NCBI GenBank assembly: GCA_016703965.1
Contig: JADJBB010000021.1
Span: 2,097,344-2,161,343 of the forward strand
DNA length: 64,000 nt
DNA from: Acidobacteriota bacterium
Lineage (GTDB): Bacteria; Acidobacteriota; Blastocatellia; Pyrinomonadales; Pyrinomonadaceae
Reading direction: 5' to 3'
Shown: piece by piece, positions 8,178-16,671 of the stretch
Layout of the letters: each line of letters begins with the position of its first letter
How positions within the stretch are numbered: position 1 is the first letter of the stretch
Notes under the pieces: generated by a model
What the model was told of the DNA's origin: nothing
What the model saw: the letters and a program-made list of their open reading frames with translations, nothing else
Database searches by the model: none
Position numbers and translations under genes: made by a program

Positions 8178-8402
8178 TTATGCAGATTGAGCAAGCGTTT
8201 TGGGCTGTTCGCGGATGATCTGGACGAAACAGGCTCCGGCTTGCGGGTGTTTTGGCTCGAAGTAGACGAAGTGTCCGTCGCCTTCGCGGTCGCAGATGTC
8301 GCGTGAAATATCGAGCGAGACGGCAATCGCGTTGGAGTTATTGCAAACTGGTTTTTCGAGCCACATTCCATAAAAGCGGCAGCATTCACATTTCTTTGGC
8401 AT
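8178..8402 (-). CDS. Small Cys-rich phage protein
   Basis: 74 residues. CECC and C residues at both ends of the N-terminal half (KKCECCRFYG, EKPVCNN, DICD) suggest one metal site. The start overlaps the end of the MazG-like gene by 17 bases. No family recognised. Confidence 0.5.
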   Translation of the reverse strand: MPKKCECCRFYGMWLEKPVCNNSNAIAVSLDISRDICDREGDGHFVYFEPKHPQAGACFVQIIREQPKTLAQSA

Positions 8403-8670
8403 CGCCTTGATCCTCCGTCATCCACTTTTCAAACAGCTCCCTTTTTCGATCGCCTCGGGCAAATATTCGATCGTCATCAAGGTCAAAATTACCAACGACA
8501 ACCGACACTGCTGCCATCACGTCACCGATCTCATCTTCGAGTCGTTCTTTCAGGCTTCCGGCTCCGTCCCAGTGCTCGTCTGTATCCATACGAGCCATTT
8601 TCTTAGCAGCTATTTGCTGCAGCTCGCCGCATTCCTCCACGAGCTTTACGAGTCCGAGTTTTTCTAACAT
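8386..8670 (-). CDS. MazG-like nucleotide pyrophosphohydrolase
   Basis: 94 residues. It carries the all-alpha NTP pyrophosphatase signature EECGEL (ExxE) near the N-terminus and EDEIGDVMAAV (ExxD) in the next helix, which bind Mg and the triphosphate in the MazG/dUTPase-alpha fold. The length is typical for small phage forms. Likely role: cleaning up or altering the nucleotide pool during phage replication. Confidence 0.72.
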   Translation of the reverse strand: MLEKLGLVKLVEECGELQQIAAKKMARMDTDEHWDGAGSLKERLEDEIGDVMAAVSVVVGNFDLDDDRIFARGDRKRELFEKWMTEDQGDAKEM

Positions 8671-8690
8671 TGGCTAACTCCTTCAAGCTT

Positions 8691-8716
8691 GGCGGCGGGT
8701 CATCACTCCCGCCGCC
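8691..8716. promoter_or_regulatory. 9-bp GC-rich hairpin before the MazG-like gene
   Basis: GGCGGCGGG and CCCGCCGCC with an 8-base loop, between two early genes. No T tract follows on the transcribed strand. It may attenuate or process the early transcript. Confidence 0.55.
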
Positions 8717-8736
8717 TTCGCCTGATACTTTAGTTC

Positions 8737-9021
8737 TTATTCGATTGAAAGCCGCGGATTCGAAGGCATTGCGGCGGGCTTGCCCGGTTCGGGTTGAGGG
8801 TCGAGGAAACGGCCGCTGAGCTCGAGGGCCATGTCGTGCATGTGCTGCCGGAGCTGGTCGAGCTTCATGAGCCGATCGTATTCGTCCTGTTCGATCTCGC
8901 GGGTTGTGAACGATCGTTTGCATCGCTGGCACACCCGTTTTCGGTAGACGTGATCAGGGCTGCGGTAGCGTGAATCGTAAACTCGCGAATACTCGAGACA
9001 GGTGCCGGCATGCTTCCTCAC
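8737..9021 (-). CDS. NrdR-like zinc-ribbon protein
   Basis: 94 residues. The segment VYDSRYRSPDHVYRKRVCQRCKRSFTTREI follows the pattern of the NrdR zinc ribbon (V.DSR, then RRR.C..C..RFTT.E). It lacks the ATP-cone domain of a real NrdR regulator and is only about half its length. It is probably a small DNA-binding regulator of the phage. It overlaps the start side of the ATPase gene by 4 bases (ATGA-type coupling). Confidence 0.65.
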   Translation of the reverse strand: MRKHAGTCLEYSRVYDSRYRSPDHVYRKRVCQRCKRSFTTREIEQDEYDRLMKLDQLRQHMHDMALELSGRFLDPQPEPGKPAAMPSNPRLSIE

Positions 9022-10221
9022 GCTGCAGACCTCCTAATGCCGACGACGGAGCGGCCGTCACCGAGTTTTTTGAACATTTCGAAGCCAGCCTGAACTTTCT
9101 TTTCTTCGAGACGAAAGGCCTCCATGAGGGCCTCGTTGGCGAGGTTGCCGAGGGCGAGCGGCGATTGAGCATTGAGACAGATCCGGCGAATCGCTTCAGG
9201 CTCGAACATCTGGTCAAAGCTGCCACCAGCTACATTGATGCGGTGCTGGATGTAGGCTGAACTGCCGCTGATGTCAGCCGGGCCGGTCTTTGTGCTTTTG
9301 GTCAGCTCGGGCATCTGGATGATCTGGACACGCTGACGGATCTCCTTAAACTCCACCTCGCGGAGCTTTGAATCAACAAACGCGGGCTGGCCGAAGAGCA
9401 GGACGCCGAGCAGGCGAGCATTGCGGCCATTGGTCATTTCCCCAAAAGTTTTTGAGCGATGAGACCACGCGGTTTTGCAGGCGATGGCATTCATCCAGGA
9501 CGATCGCGACGGGCGTTCCCTCGAGCTGCATTTGCGTGAGGACCTCGCGAATGCGTGACACGCGAGCCTCTTTGTTCTGAGGGATCTTTTGCCCGAGCTC
9601 TGCAAGGATCTTGTTCGCGATGCCGTGGACAGTGACCTCGGACATGTCAAAAAACTCGGGGTAGAGCAGCTTGGCGTGGCCCTCGACTTCGCCGGCGACA
9701 CGGAGCTTGAGCAGAGTTTTGCCCGAACCGACACCGCCGATGATCGCGACGAAACGCTGATAAAGCACGGCGGCGTCGCGGACGCGGGCAGAGACCGAAT
9801 CAAGCTCGGGATTGGTAAAGACCTCGTCCTCGACCGGAAGGCGATCGACGTCGAAGGGATCATACTTGAAGCCGAAATAGCGAACGGCCTCGGGTGTAAG
9901 GGGGCAGCGATTGGCGATCATTATGTTGTACTCCTGTGGTTCAAAAACAGTGGAAAGTTCGGCTTCGACCTCAGTGGAAGTGAGGCCCTTTGTAGTTAAT
10001 AAATCAGCAAAAGCGTCGAAGAGGATCGGACGCATACGTCGCACCAACATGAGTGGAGCCTCGCCCGATCGCAAACGAAACGCATTCGACTTGGAGAAAT
10101 ATTGCTGCGGTGACGTACACATGTGACCGAGCTTGCGATGTGAGATCTCATTGCGTTGGCAGAATTCGTCTACCGCCTGGCAAAAGGCAATATCTTCGGG
10201 CTGAAGGGCTGACTGTTTCAT
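9018..10221 (-). CDS. MuB-like AAA+ ATPase (target selector), one frameshift
   Basis: Two frames join into a 400-residue protein when one base is removed from the A run at 9444-9447. The N-terminal 130 residues are a helical DNA-binding part. Walker A is IGGVGSGKT, Walker B is VAIVLDECHRL, and a sensor-like LLFGQPAF follows in the second frame, as in the ExeA/TniB/MuB ATPase group. In Mu, MuB binds target DNA and delivers it to the transposase. It lies just downstream of the transposase gene in the same operon, as expected. The break falls between two well-matched halves, so a sequencing error is the likeliest cause. Confidence 0.85.
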
Positions 10222-10248
10222 CGGAAAATCTCCTATTTGAATGCGGCA

Positions 10249-11996
10249 CTAAACGGCTCGCAATATCCTCTGCGGAACGGCTTCGGTCTGCCGCCCGGCG
10301 TCTATGCCACTCTCGATCTCGGACTGAGGGACAAAGCAGGTCTCATCACGCGATGCGAACATCGAATCCATGAAAGACTTGCACTCAGCAAGAGTCGAGA
10401 AACGTTGTTTGTAGAGGTCGCAGGCTTCCCAACAGGTGAGCATGCGGCCGGTGTAGAGATCCTCGCGGACACGTCCGGGGGCTGCCTCGGCGAGGCGTTC
10501 GAGCGGAACCGCGACAGTTTCCGGTTTTGGGAAACGGGCAATATTGCTCGGCATCGCTGCTGGCTGATCGTTGACCGACTCGTCGAAGAACCGGATCGGT
10601 TCGGCAACACGGCCCTCGGACGAGACGGTGCGGACGCGTTTCGCATCCTCTTTGGCGACCTGCTTGAGCTCCTTCCGAAGCGTTTCCGCATCGGTTTGAG
10701 CTGTCGAGCGGTATTCGCCGGCAGTGTCCGGTTTGTAGAGATCCTTCGGCACGTCGTACTCAAGGCCATCAAAGCCGACGACCGTGAAGAACGGCTGATC
10801 GTCCGGGAATATGATCCGCAGCTTTTCGCTGCGAGTCGTCCAGTTCGCAAATGGATAGATCTCGGACTGCGGCAGCTGATAGGTTTTGCCTTTGAGCCGG
10901 AACGTCAGATCGCCTTTGAGCTTGACCTCATGCTCATCGGCCATAAAGGCGGAGCGAAGCGATGAATAATCGAGCCGGCGTATGACGGACAGAGTGTTTT
11001 CCCAGCGTTCCAGCGGCTTTTGGCCAGTCTCGCTGTGGACTGAGTTATTTAGCTTGTGCATGACGCCGCGGGCGAACTGATCATTAAGTGCTTCGAGGGT
11101 CAGCTGGCCGCGCTCGGCGATGTAAGGACCTATGAATCTCTCGCACTGCTCGACGGTCTGGTGCAGGCGTTCGACCTTGCCGGTAGCTCGTGAATTACCG
11201 GGTAAGTGGAAAGTGTTTTGATAGCCGCCCTGGTCTAAGAGAACCTTATTGAGAATCTCCGTAGTGCGGGCATTTCGACCGAACTTAATGATCGCGTCGT
11301 TATCTGTGTAAAGGGTTTGCGGGACGCCAAGTTCACTGTACGCCTGCAGCAGGAAATCAACGACGTGTGAGCTATTCGGCTTCGCGACTCCAACGTAGCG
11401 GATAAAGCAACGGCGGGAAAAATCGTCAATGAGAGCGAAACGCCAAACTCTGACACGATCATTGTTGGTGTTTTCATGGTTCTTTGAAACCTCGAGACTG
11501 GAGACGGAAATAATACGCCGGGTTTTCTGATCGAGCCAGCGGGATTTAAGACCGGAGATGTCGAACTGGAACATCTCGCCCGGAGCCGATGCCTCAAAGC
11601 GGCGGTGCGGTGTCGTCGCGTTGCGGCGTGCTTTTTATCAAGCCCGGACTCGCGAAGGTAGCGCGTCAGCGTCGGAAACTCGATCGGTACCTCGAGACCG
11701 CGATCACGAGCCATATTGATCGCCTCGGCAGGTGAAACGTCGTACTCGAGTACCCACCCGGCGACGAGGCGAAGAGCCTCATCCTGGCGAATATTGACGA
11801 TGCGTTTTCCTTTGTCCGATCTCATCTTTCGCTGCGGCCTGACGGCCTTCGTGACCGCATAAATGCGATCCTTGCCAACCTTGTAATGTGCGGAGAGACG
11901 GTCAGCCTCGCTGCTACGCTCAGAGCGTGTGCGGCACCGTCCCATGCACTCGATTATTTCGGCCTTGGCTAACTCGCCAAGTACAGTTCGTGTCAT
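10249..11996 (-). CDS. MuA/TnsB-like DDE transposase, one frameshift
   Basis: Two frames join into a 582-residue protein if one base is added to the five-T run at 11632-11636 (plus strand). The first 120 residues hold helix-turn-helix DNA-binding domains. The catalytic core begins at EMFQFDISG (first Asp), then LYTDNDAIIKFG (second Asp) and GKVERLHQ (Glu), the DDE triad of the retroviral-integrase fold. A beta-barrel and a basic C-terminal tail, which in MuA contacts MuB, follow. It inserts and replicates the phage by transposition. The AAAAAG on the coding strand looks like a slip site but has only five A; see the rejected list. Confidence 0.9.
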
Positions 11997-12062
11997 TGCT
12001 CTAGTCGTGATGGACCGCTGCCGTTCGGGCTGAAAACGACAGCGGGACCAGGTGTTTTGGTT

Positions 12063-12704
12063 TTAGGCCGCCTGCTGCATGGCAGGTCTTTGTGATTTAA
12101 GGAATGCGGCTAGGTCTTTTAGCTGCTCGACGCTCAGTTTATTGCTGGCGGTTTTGTTGTAACGCCTTATCAATAGGGCGTACCAGTGATCCTTGTCACT
12201 GCCAATGATGTAGCCAACCTCATCGCCGAGGGCGTGAACCTCGCGAAGCAGCTTTGCGTGCTCCGTTTCGGGCGGTCCCGAAAACCGAGTAACGTTGTGG
12301 CCCTTGCCAAAACCGTGCAGCTTTACCAGGTCGATACCCTTATTGGTCAAAGCACTGCGTGCAGCTCGGGCCGTGGCGAGGCTTTTGATCTGTTCGGGAG
12401 ACATCGCTTCGCCGTCGATCTTTTCGTTCAGGTTTGCCATGCCGGTGGAGCTGGCGAACGAACCGTCCTCGAACGTGACCTTGTACTGGATCGTAATGTT
12501 GTCCGGGAAAACCGAGCTGACAGGAAAGTCCTCAATACCGACCGCGTTAGTCAGTTTGTGGAGCAAGATCGCCGTCGCCTCGCGGTCGAAGAATGGTTTT
12601 GGATCGTCCCTGAAAAAGATGATTTGCTCAGGTTCGAGGCCGTAGGCGGCACAGTCTTCGGCAATCAGCTCGTTCTGTTCTTTGGTGTAATTTTGTCGTT
12701 TCAT
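12063..12704 (-). CDS. Early phage protein, possible DNA-recombination accessory
   Basis: 213 residues. Blocks such as NITIQYKVTFEDG and LATARAARSALTNKGIDLVKLH resemble the pattern of phage proteins that anneal or process single-stranded DNA, but I cannot place it in a named family. The C-terminal part is basic. It is the first gene upstream of the transposase, so it should be made with the transposition machinery. Confidence 0.5.
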   Translation of the reverse strand: MKRQNYTKEQNELIAEDCAAYGLEPEQIIFFRDDPKPFFDREATAILLHKLTNAVGIEDFPVSSVFPDNITIQYKVTFEDGSFASSTGMANLNEKIDGEAMSPEQIKSLATARAARSALTNKGIDLVKLHGFGKGHNVTRFSGPPETEHAKLLREVHALGDEVGYIIGSDKDHWYALLIRRYNKTASNKLSVEQLKDLAAFLKSQRPAMQQAA

Positions 12705-12743
12705 GATAAAAATTTAGTCTCCTGTGATTTAAAGTTGAGCGGC

Positions 12744-13106
12744 TCATTCGCCGTCGTTCGCGACATCATCGAGATCGACCTTGTCGAGAAAATTGGTCAG
12801 AGCATCGTCGAATGTTTCGCCGACGATCTCAGCTTCGGCAGCGGGCTTTGCAGCGGCAGTGCCGGGTTTGTAGGCTTCGCGGAGGCTCGCGGTCCAGCCG
12901 GCGACGTCCTCAAGGACACTGTCGCGAAACTGATCCTTCTCGATCTCTGACAGGCCCGCAGCACTATCCCGAAGGCGTGTAAAACTGAGACCCAGCTCAA
13001 CGCGGGCGATCATGTGATCATCCGGAGTCGGAGCGGCTTTCGACGCACGAACGCGATCCATTTCTTCGTAGAGATCACGTTTCTCATCGGCGTGCTTGTC
13101 TATCAT
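12744..13106 (-). CDS. Acidic hypothetical early phage protein
   Basis: 120 residues, strongly charged, helical N-terminal two-thirds, Ala/Pro-rich linker (GTAAAKPAAEAE) and acidic C-terminus. AAAGGAA lies just upstream of the ATG. Nothing recognisable. Confidence 0.5.
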   Translation of the reverse strand: MIDKHADEKRDLYEEMDRVRASKAAPTPDDHMIARVELGLSFTRLRDSAAGLSEIEKDQFRDSVLEDVAGWTASLREAYKPGTAAAKPAAEAEIVGETFDDALTNFLDKVDLDDVANDGE

Positions 13107-13137
13107 TTCCTTTTGCCGTTCGAGCTTGATCGACTTT

Positions 13138-13647
13138 TCAGCGTTGGCGTTCGGCTAAGGCCGTGAGGGTTTCGAGCAGTCGTGTCCTGTCGGTTAGCTG
13201 AATCTCAGTCGTTTCGCCGCCATCGTGAACAATGGCAATGTCGCCGACGATCTCCACACTTCCCTTGCCGAGCAGCTTTCTCTTGCGCATCGATACTCCC
13301 AACTCGGTGAGCAGGTCAAACATCTTTTCGCCCTCTTTTTCGAGGATCGCTTTGCGGTCGTAGAACTGCTGCTTCGACATCGGCGAATACTCCGATTCAT
13401 TGAGGAATGCGACAAAAGTCTCGAAGCCCAACGCCTCGTGCAGCTTTTGTTCCTGGAACGTGATCAGTGCCTTGATCGCCTCGGCGTTCAGCGAGGTCGC
13501 GATCTTATCTGCGATATTCACGCCGCCAAGGATGAACATCGCGCGGTCGTGATCCTCTTGCCGAAACGCTTCCAGATGCGATTCGACGGTCTCGGCCGCA
13601 TGCTCCTCTTCGAGTTCGCGGATCTGTTTATTTAATTTGTCACTCAC
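13138..13647 (-). CDS. Hypothetical early phage protein, helical
   Basis: 169 residues. An acidic coiled N-terminus is followed by a helical domain with YSPMSKQQFYDRKAILEKEG and a basic patch (SMRKRKLLGKG). The C-terminal strand region is IVGDIAIVHDGGETTEIQL. It has a clear AAAGGAGAG ribosome site and a 100-base gap upstream that may hold a secondary promoter. Function unknown. Confidence 0.55.
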   Translation of the reverse strand: MSDKLNKQIRELEEEHAAETVESHLEAFRQEDHDRAMFILGGVNIADKIATSLNAEAIKALITFQEQKLHEALGFETFVAFLNESEYSPMSKQQFYDRKAILEKEGEKMFDLLTELGVSMRKRKLLGKGSVEIVGDIAIVHDGGETTEIQLTDRTRLLETLTALAERQR

Positions 13648-13728
13648 TATCGTTTCTCTCCTTTAAATTCGTGCGCGCAAGAATTGCAATTTTCAGGGTT
13701 TTATTGACCTTTGCTCAAAAATGGGCGT

Positions 13729-13756
13729 TTTAAATTCTTTCGTGAAAGAATTTAAA
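13729..13756. promoter_or_regulatory. Perfect 13-bp AT-rich palindrome
   Basis: TTTAAATTCTTTC and GAAAGAATTTAAA are separated by only GT. It sits at the one sizeable gap (13648-13751) inside the early operon and overlaps the stop of the winged-helix gene. With no T tract, a dimeric regulator site is more likely than a terminator. The neighbouring winged-helix protein is a candidate binder. Confidence 0.65.
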
Positions 13757-14018
13757 GCTTGTGGAGCGTCAGGCTCCTAGATACCCGCTGCAGGCGTTTG
13801 CCTGCGGTCCATTTGCCGGCCTCGCAAATGGCATAGCCGCGGAGGCGAAGGGTTTTCAATGTGCGATCGACGGTGTCTCGGCTGAGGCCGGTACGCTCCA
13901 TGATCGTGGCCACATTGACCGGTTCCCACCGGAGCCCTTCGAGGGCCTCGAGTACGGCGAGGCCCTTTGATAGTGCTTCGATCTCGTAGCGATGATCGTC
14001 GCGATGTTCTCTACTCAT
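13752..14018 (-). CDS. Winged-helix DNA-binding protein
   Basis: 88 residues from the ATG at 14018. It has an IclR-like winged-helix layout: ALSKGLAVLEALEG (helix 1), NVATIMERTGLSRDTVDRTLKTLRLRGYA (recognition helix region), then ICEAGKWTAG (wing). It lacks any ligand domain, so it is a small phage regulator. An AGGAGG lies 12 bases upstream. The frame is open further upstream, but that part does not look coding. Confidence 0.68.
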   Translation of the reverse strand: MSREHRDDHRYEIEALSKGLAVLEALEGLRWEPVNVATIMERTGLSRDTVDRTLKTLRLRGYAICEAGKWTAGKRLQRVSRSLTLHKL

Positions 14019-14103
14019 CGATACCCAGAGCCTCCTGATAAATGCACAGGAGAGCCGTCGCCAGGACGACGCCGAGGGCAAGATATGGAATTGCTGAGTA
14101 CAT
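14011..14103 (-). CDS. Tiny membrane peptide
   Basis: 30 residues: MYSAIPYLALGVVLATALLC then a short acidic tail. One membrane helix fills most of it. Its stop overlaps the ATG of the winged-helix gene, as expected of a real operon gene. The ribosome site is weak. Confidence 0.4.
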   Translation of the reverse strand: MYSAIPYLALGVVLATALLCIYQEALGIDE

Positions 14104-14181
14104 AGACTTTCGAGATAGAAAATGCCGACCGCCAACATTTGGTTTCCGCCAGACGGCCGGGCTCGCTCACTTGGCGGAGCT

Positions 14182-14781
14182 TTATGCAGCCAGCCTTTCA
14201 GCGGGCGGCAGATCTTTCCAAAATTCGAGCTCGAGCTGCTCGGCAAGGATCGGATAGTTTGCCCGAGCGACTTTGTGAATAGTGGTTAACTGCTTGATCG
14301 GAGCCGATTTTGAACGGTCTACCCATTCCTTAAAATCGGCCTCAGTAGTCGCGATCCAGTAACCGTGCGGCGTTCCTTTGCGGCTCGCGACGGGCAACAG
14401 CCAAACGTCGCGCAGGTCTTCGATCACCAGGTGAAACTTCCGCAAACGCTGGCTCGACGCCCAACCGAAATACTTGTCGAGCATGGTTTGGCGAGGTGCC
14501 GGATCATCGGTCGTCTGTCTCGATAACGCCCGAGCAATGTCAAACGACAACGGATTCACCGGCACCTTGCGAAACATCAACGAACGGCAGCAACGCTCGA
14601 TGATCTTGGCAGCATCATTCGGCTCAACGTGCGGTCTCTTGAGCTGAATGTCAGGGCAAACATCGACCTTGCCGAGCGAAGTGATCCTGACGCCAAGATC
14701 ACCGCAAAACTTACAGCGTCCGGCGTAGTCATCGCCCTGTGGCGGCATCGAATCGACGTGTTTATGTAATTCAATTAGCAT
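14182..14781 (-). CDS. Hypothetical early phage protein with Cys pair
   Basis: 199 residues from the ATG at 14781, which overlaps the stop of the preceding gene by 11 bases. CKFCGDLG near residue 25 followed by VCPD suggests a zinc knuckle. The rest is a mixed alpha/beta domain with LVIEDLRDVWLLPVASRKGTPHGYW and a helical C-terminus. No family recognised. Confidence 0.55.
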   Translation of the reverse strand: MLIELHKHVDSMPPQGDDYAGRCKFCGDLGVRITSLGKVDVCPDIQLKRPHVEPNDAAKIIERCCRSLMFRKVPVNPLSFDIARALSRQTTDDPAPRQTMLDKYFGWASSQRLRKFHLVIEDLRDVWLLPVASRKGTPHGYWIATTEADFKEWVDRSKSAPIKQLTTIHKVARANYPILAEQLELEFWKDLPPAERLAA

Positions 14782-14938
14782 CTTTTTCAAGCTCCTCCTG
14801 GCACGTTGGGCAACAATCCTTTTCGTCGTCGCCCGACCAATTTGCCGCGAACGAATCGACATCGTTATCGGTGTGTAGTACGGCGATCTCGCCGCACCAG
14901 TCGCATGCATGGACGTTTATCGTGGCAAGCAGACTCAT
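14771..14938 (-). CDS. Small zinc-ribbon-like protein
   Basis: 55 residues from the ATG at 14938, behind GGAG. Two Cys pairs (CDWCGE and CCPTC about 35 residues apart) form a likely zinc ribbon. Overlaps both neighbours by a few bases. Confidence 0.55.
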   Translation of the reverse strand: MSLLATINVHACDWCGEIAVLHTDNDVDSFAANWSGDDEKDCCPTCQEELEKDAN

Positions 14939-15138
14939 TTGATCTCCTTGGCGTTGAGGACATCGCCCTCGTCCTCCTGGATGGCATCGCGGAACTGGTT
15001 CCAGATGGCAGAGCACGAATTGAAGCCGGAGTCCCAGCCTTTCAGATAGCCGCGAAGGTGTCCGAATCCAAAACCGACGCCGACCGAGCCGGCGATGATG
15101 AAAAACATCGAAAGAAAGTACATCTGATCACTTGTCAT
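14935..15138 (-). CDS. Small membrane protein
   Basis: 67 residues. One Gly-rich membrane helix (MFFIIAGSVGVGFGFGHL) near the N-terminus and an acidic cytoplasmic-type tail. ATGA-type overlap with both neighbours. Function unknown. Confidence 0.55.
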   Translation of the reverse strand: MTSDQMYFLSMFFIIAGSVGVGFGFGHLRGYLKGWDSGFNSCSAIWNQFRDAIQEDEGDVLNAKEIK

Positions 15139-15575
15139 GCTGCCTCCTTGCGGCCCGCGACCTCGCGGGCATTCATGGACTTGACCGCTTCGATCACGCG
15201 GTTACATTCCTCGGTTGTGCGGGGCTTTTCGGCTCCGCGGTTAACACGGCGGCAGATCGTATTGAGACCGGATGCCGTCCGGTGGTCGAACTTGAACCAG
15301 AGCCGGTCGAGCTTATCGAGTTGGGCAGGCGTGACGATCGTTTTGATCTGCTGCTTTTGCTTGCGATAGTTTTGGGTGCGGCGCGGTGCCGGACCGGCAG
15401 GTGACGGGAATGCGTCACCGCCAAGGCGAGTGATCATTCCGTTTGCCTCGTCGAAGGTCAGCGTCGAGAGCCGTTTTCCGGCCATCTCTTCGAGATCCTC
15501 TTTCGAGCAGTTAAGCTTTTTGCCGAGACCGAAAATGGCCCGGAGCTGCTCAGTTGTTTTGGGCTGACTGTTCAT
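15135..15575 (-). CDS. GemA/Gp16-like phage regulatory protein
   Basis: 146 residues. The N-terminal part (QLRAIFGLGKKLNCSKEDLEEM, then STLTFDEANGMITRLGG) matches the layout of the Mu GemA/Gp16 family. A Q/K-rich linker follows, then a second helical domain. In Mu-like phages this gene sits early and affects host gene expression or supercoiling. Its place in a transposable-phage early operon supports the call. Confidence 0.62.
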   Translation of the reverse strand: MNSQPKTTEQLRAIFGLGKKLNCSKEDLEEMAGKRLSTLTFDEANGMITRLGGDAFPSPAGPAPRRTQNYRKQKQQIKTIVTPAQLDKLDRLWFKFDHRTASGLNTICRRVNRGAEKPRTTEECNRVIEAVKSMNAREVAGRKEAA

Positions 15576-15756
15576 CTGTTTTCTCTTCTCCTATCAAGGC
15601 CTTGAGGGATGTCACTGCCAGACAGAGACGGTCTCCGGCTGCGTACTTTGTTTCCCTCCCAAACGTGATCACCACCGATTCACCGTTGAAATATGCGACA
15701 GCGATGAGGTTGAAACCCGAGTCAAAAATTCTGAATGGTGTCCTATCCACGGCCAT
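15550..15756 (-). CDS. Hypothetical early phage protein
   Basis: 68 residues, strand-rich N-terminus (PFRIFDSGFNLIAVAYFNGESVVITFG) and an acidic tail. Overlaps both neighbours. Not recognised. Confidence 0.5.
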   Translation of the reverse strand: MAVDRTPFRIFDSGFNLIAVAYFNGESVVITFGRETKYAAGDRLCLAVTSLKALIGEEKTDEQSAQNN

Positions 15757-16216
15757 GCGCTGCTGCCTCCTGATTTAGCGTTTTCTCAACCTGTTTGATC
15801 GCATATTCGCTTGCGTCGCGGAGCTGCACGAGCTGCTGCAGAGTCTCAGGTGTACAGCCGTCAACGTGCAAAGAATTGACCGCCTCGACGGCTTCGCTCA
15901 GCAGGATTGCTCCGGTTCGAGCCTGGGTGTCGCGGCAAGGGATCGGCTTGGCGTGCGTCGTAAGCAGGTTGTCGTGGTGCGCGTCGATGTACTGGATGAT
16001 CAGGCCGGAGCCGGATGGATTGATCAGGAAAACTACGTCGATCAGATCAGTGATGCGATCCAGGATAGAGCGTTGACCGGTTGCGGTCGGTTCTTCGTCG
16101 TCAGACGGCCGGCGTCGCCAGCGGTTGACGTAGTTTGCGGATATGCCGAGGAACTTCGCCACCTTTGGGCTCTGTAGCTCGGGTATCGCTTTTTGTAAGA
16201 CCTCGTAGGATTCCAT
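15743..16216 (-). CDS. CII-like early regulator with helix-turn-helix
   Basis: 157 residues from the ATG at 16216 behind GAGAGG. The N-terminal domain has a helix-turn-helix: PKVAKFLGISANYVNRWRRRP. The rest is helical, with LDRITDLIDVVFLINPSGSGLIIQYI, resembling phage regulatory proteins of the CII type that sense or oligomerise through the C-terminal part. It is the second gene after the early promoter. Confidence 0.6.
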   Translation of the reverse strand: MESYEVLQKAIPELQSPKVAKFLGISANYVNRWRRRPSDDEEPTATGQRSILDRITDLIDVVFLINPSGSGLIIQYIDAHHDNLLTTHAKPIPCRDTQARTGAILLSEAVEAVNSLHVDGCTPETLQQLVQLRDASEYAIKQVEKTLNQEAAAHGRG

Positions 16217-16310
16217 CAGACCTCTCGTTATCACGAATCTCGGAAAATCGGACCTAGCCGAAAATGGGCAAAAAAGATAGGCTCGACCACATGGTCAAAA
16301 CCTATCGAGC

Positions 16311-16556
16311 CTAAGCAGCTTTCAGTATCTGTCGTGCCGGACGCTTATGGTCAGGACGCGTGAACTTAAAGCCGTAATTGGTATTGAGGTACATCGCGTA
16401 GCGTGGGTAGTAATCGCGACCCCAGATCATATCGTCGATCATCGCCCGAAGGCTGCGTTCCGTAACGTCCGGATACTGCTCCTTTAATTCACGGACCAGA
16501 TCGGCGACGGTTTTGCCGATGTCCATCAGTTTTTCTTTGTTCTTGCGTGGTGTCAT
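16311..16556 (-). CDS. First early gene, Ner/Cro-position regulator
   Basis: 81 residues. The helix-rich segment VADLVRELKEQYPDVTERSLRAMIDDMIWG is followed by an aromatic, basic tail. It lies directly behind the early promoter and opposite the repressor, the position of Ner in Mu and Cro in lambda. The DNA-binding role is inferred from this place and the basic tail, not from a clear family match. Confidence 0.5.
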   Translation of the reverse strand: MTPRKNKEKLMDIGKTVADLVRELKEQYPDVTERSLRAMIDDMIWGRDYYPRYAMYLNTNYGFKFTRPDHKRPARQILKAA

Positions 16557-16615
16557 GGTAACATTCCCCGTTTACCAGCCTGAGTTTTTAACCGGAGGTT
16601 ACAGGCTTGAGTTAG

Positions 16616-16644
16616 AATGTAGACGAATCGTAGACCTCTGTCAA
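16616..16644 (-). promoter_or_regulatory. Early lytic promoter
   Basis: On the minus strand, TTGACA (16639-16644) and TACATT (16616-16621) are 17 bases apart. Two GTCTAC boxes lie in the spacer and -10 region, so a bound repressor would block it. Confidence 0.75.
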
Positions 16645-16656
16645 GCGAAACGTCTA
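16619..16656. promoter_or_regulatory. Repressor operator cluster (GTAGAC boxes)
   Basis: GTAGAC at 16619 and 16630 is spaced by 11 bases, one helical turn, and an inverted GTCTA lies at 16652. They cover the early promoter and the -10 region of the repressor gene. This is the pattern of a lambda-like switch. Confidence 0.62.
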
Positions 16657-16671
16657 TATTTTGTCAACCAA

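Noticed and set aside
10237..10965. 242-codon plus-strand frame
   Set aside because: Shadow of the transposase C-terminal half.
11625..11640. Programmed -1 frameshift in the transposase at AAAAAG
   Set aside because: The site has five A preceded by T (T AAA AAG), so tandem slippage is poor, and eight other genes in the window show similar one-base indels. A lost A in a run of six explains it more simply.
12186..12950. 254-codon plus-strand frame in the early region
   Set aside because: It covers two minus-strand early genes antisense and shows no domain.
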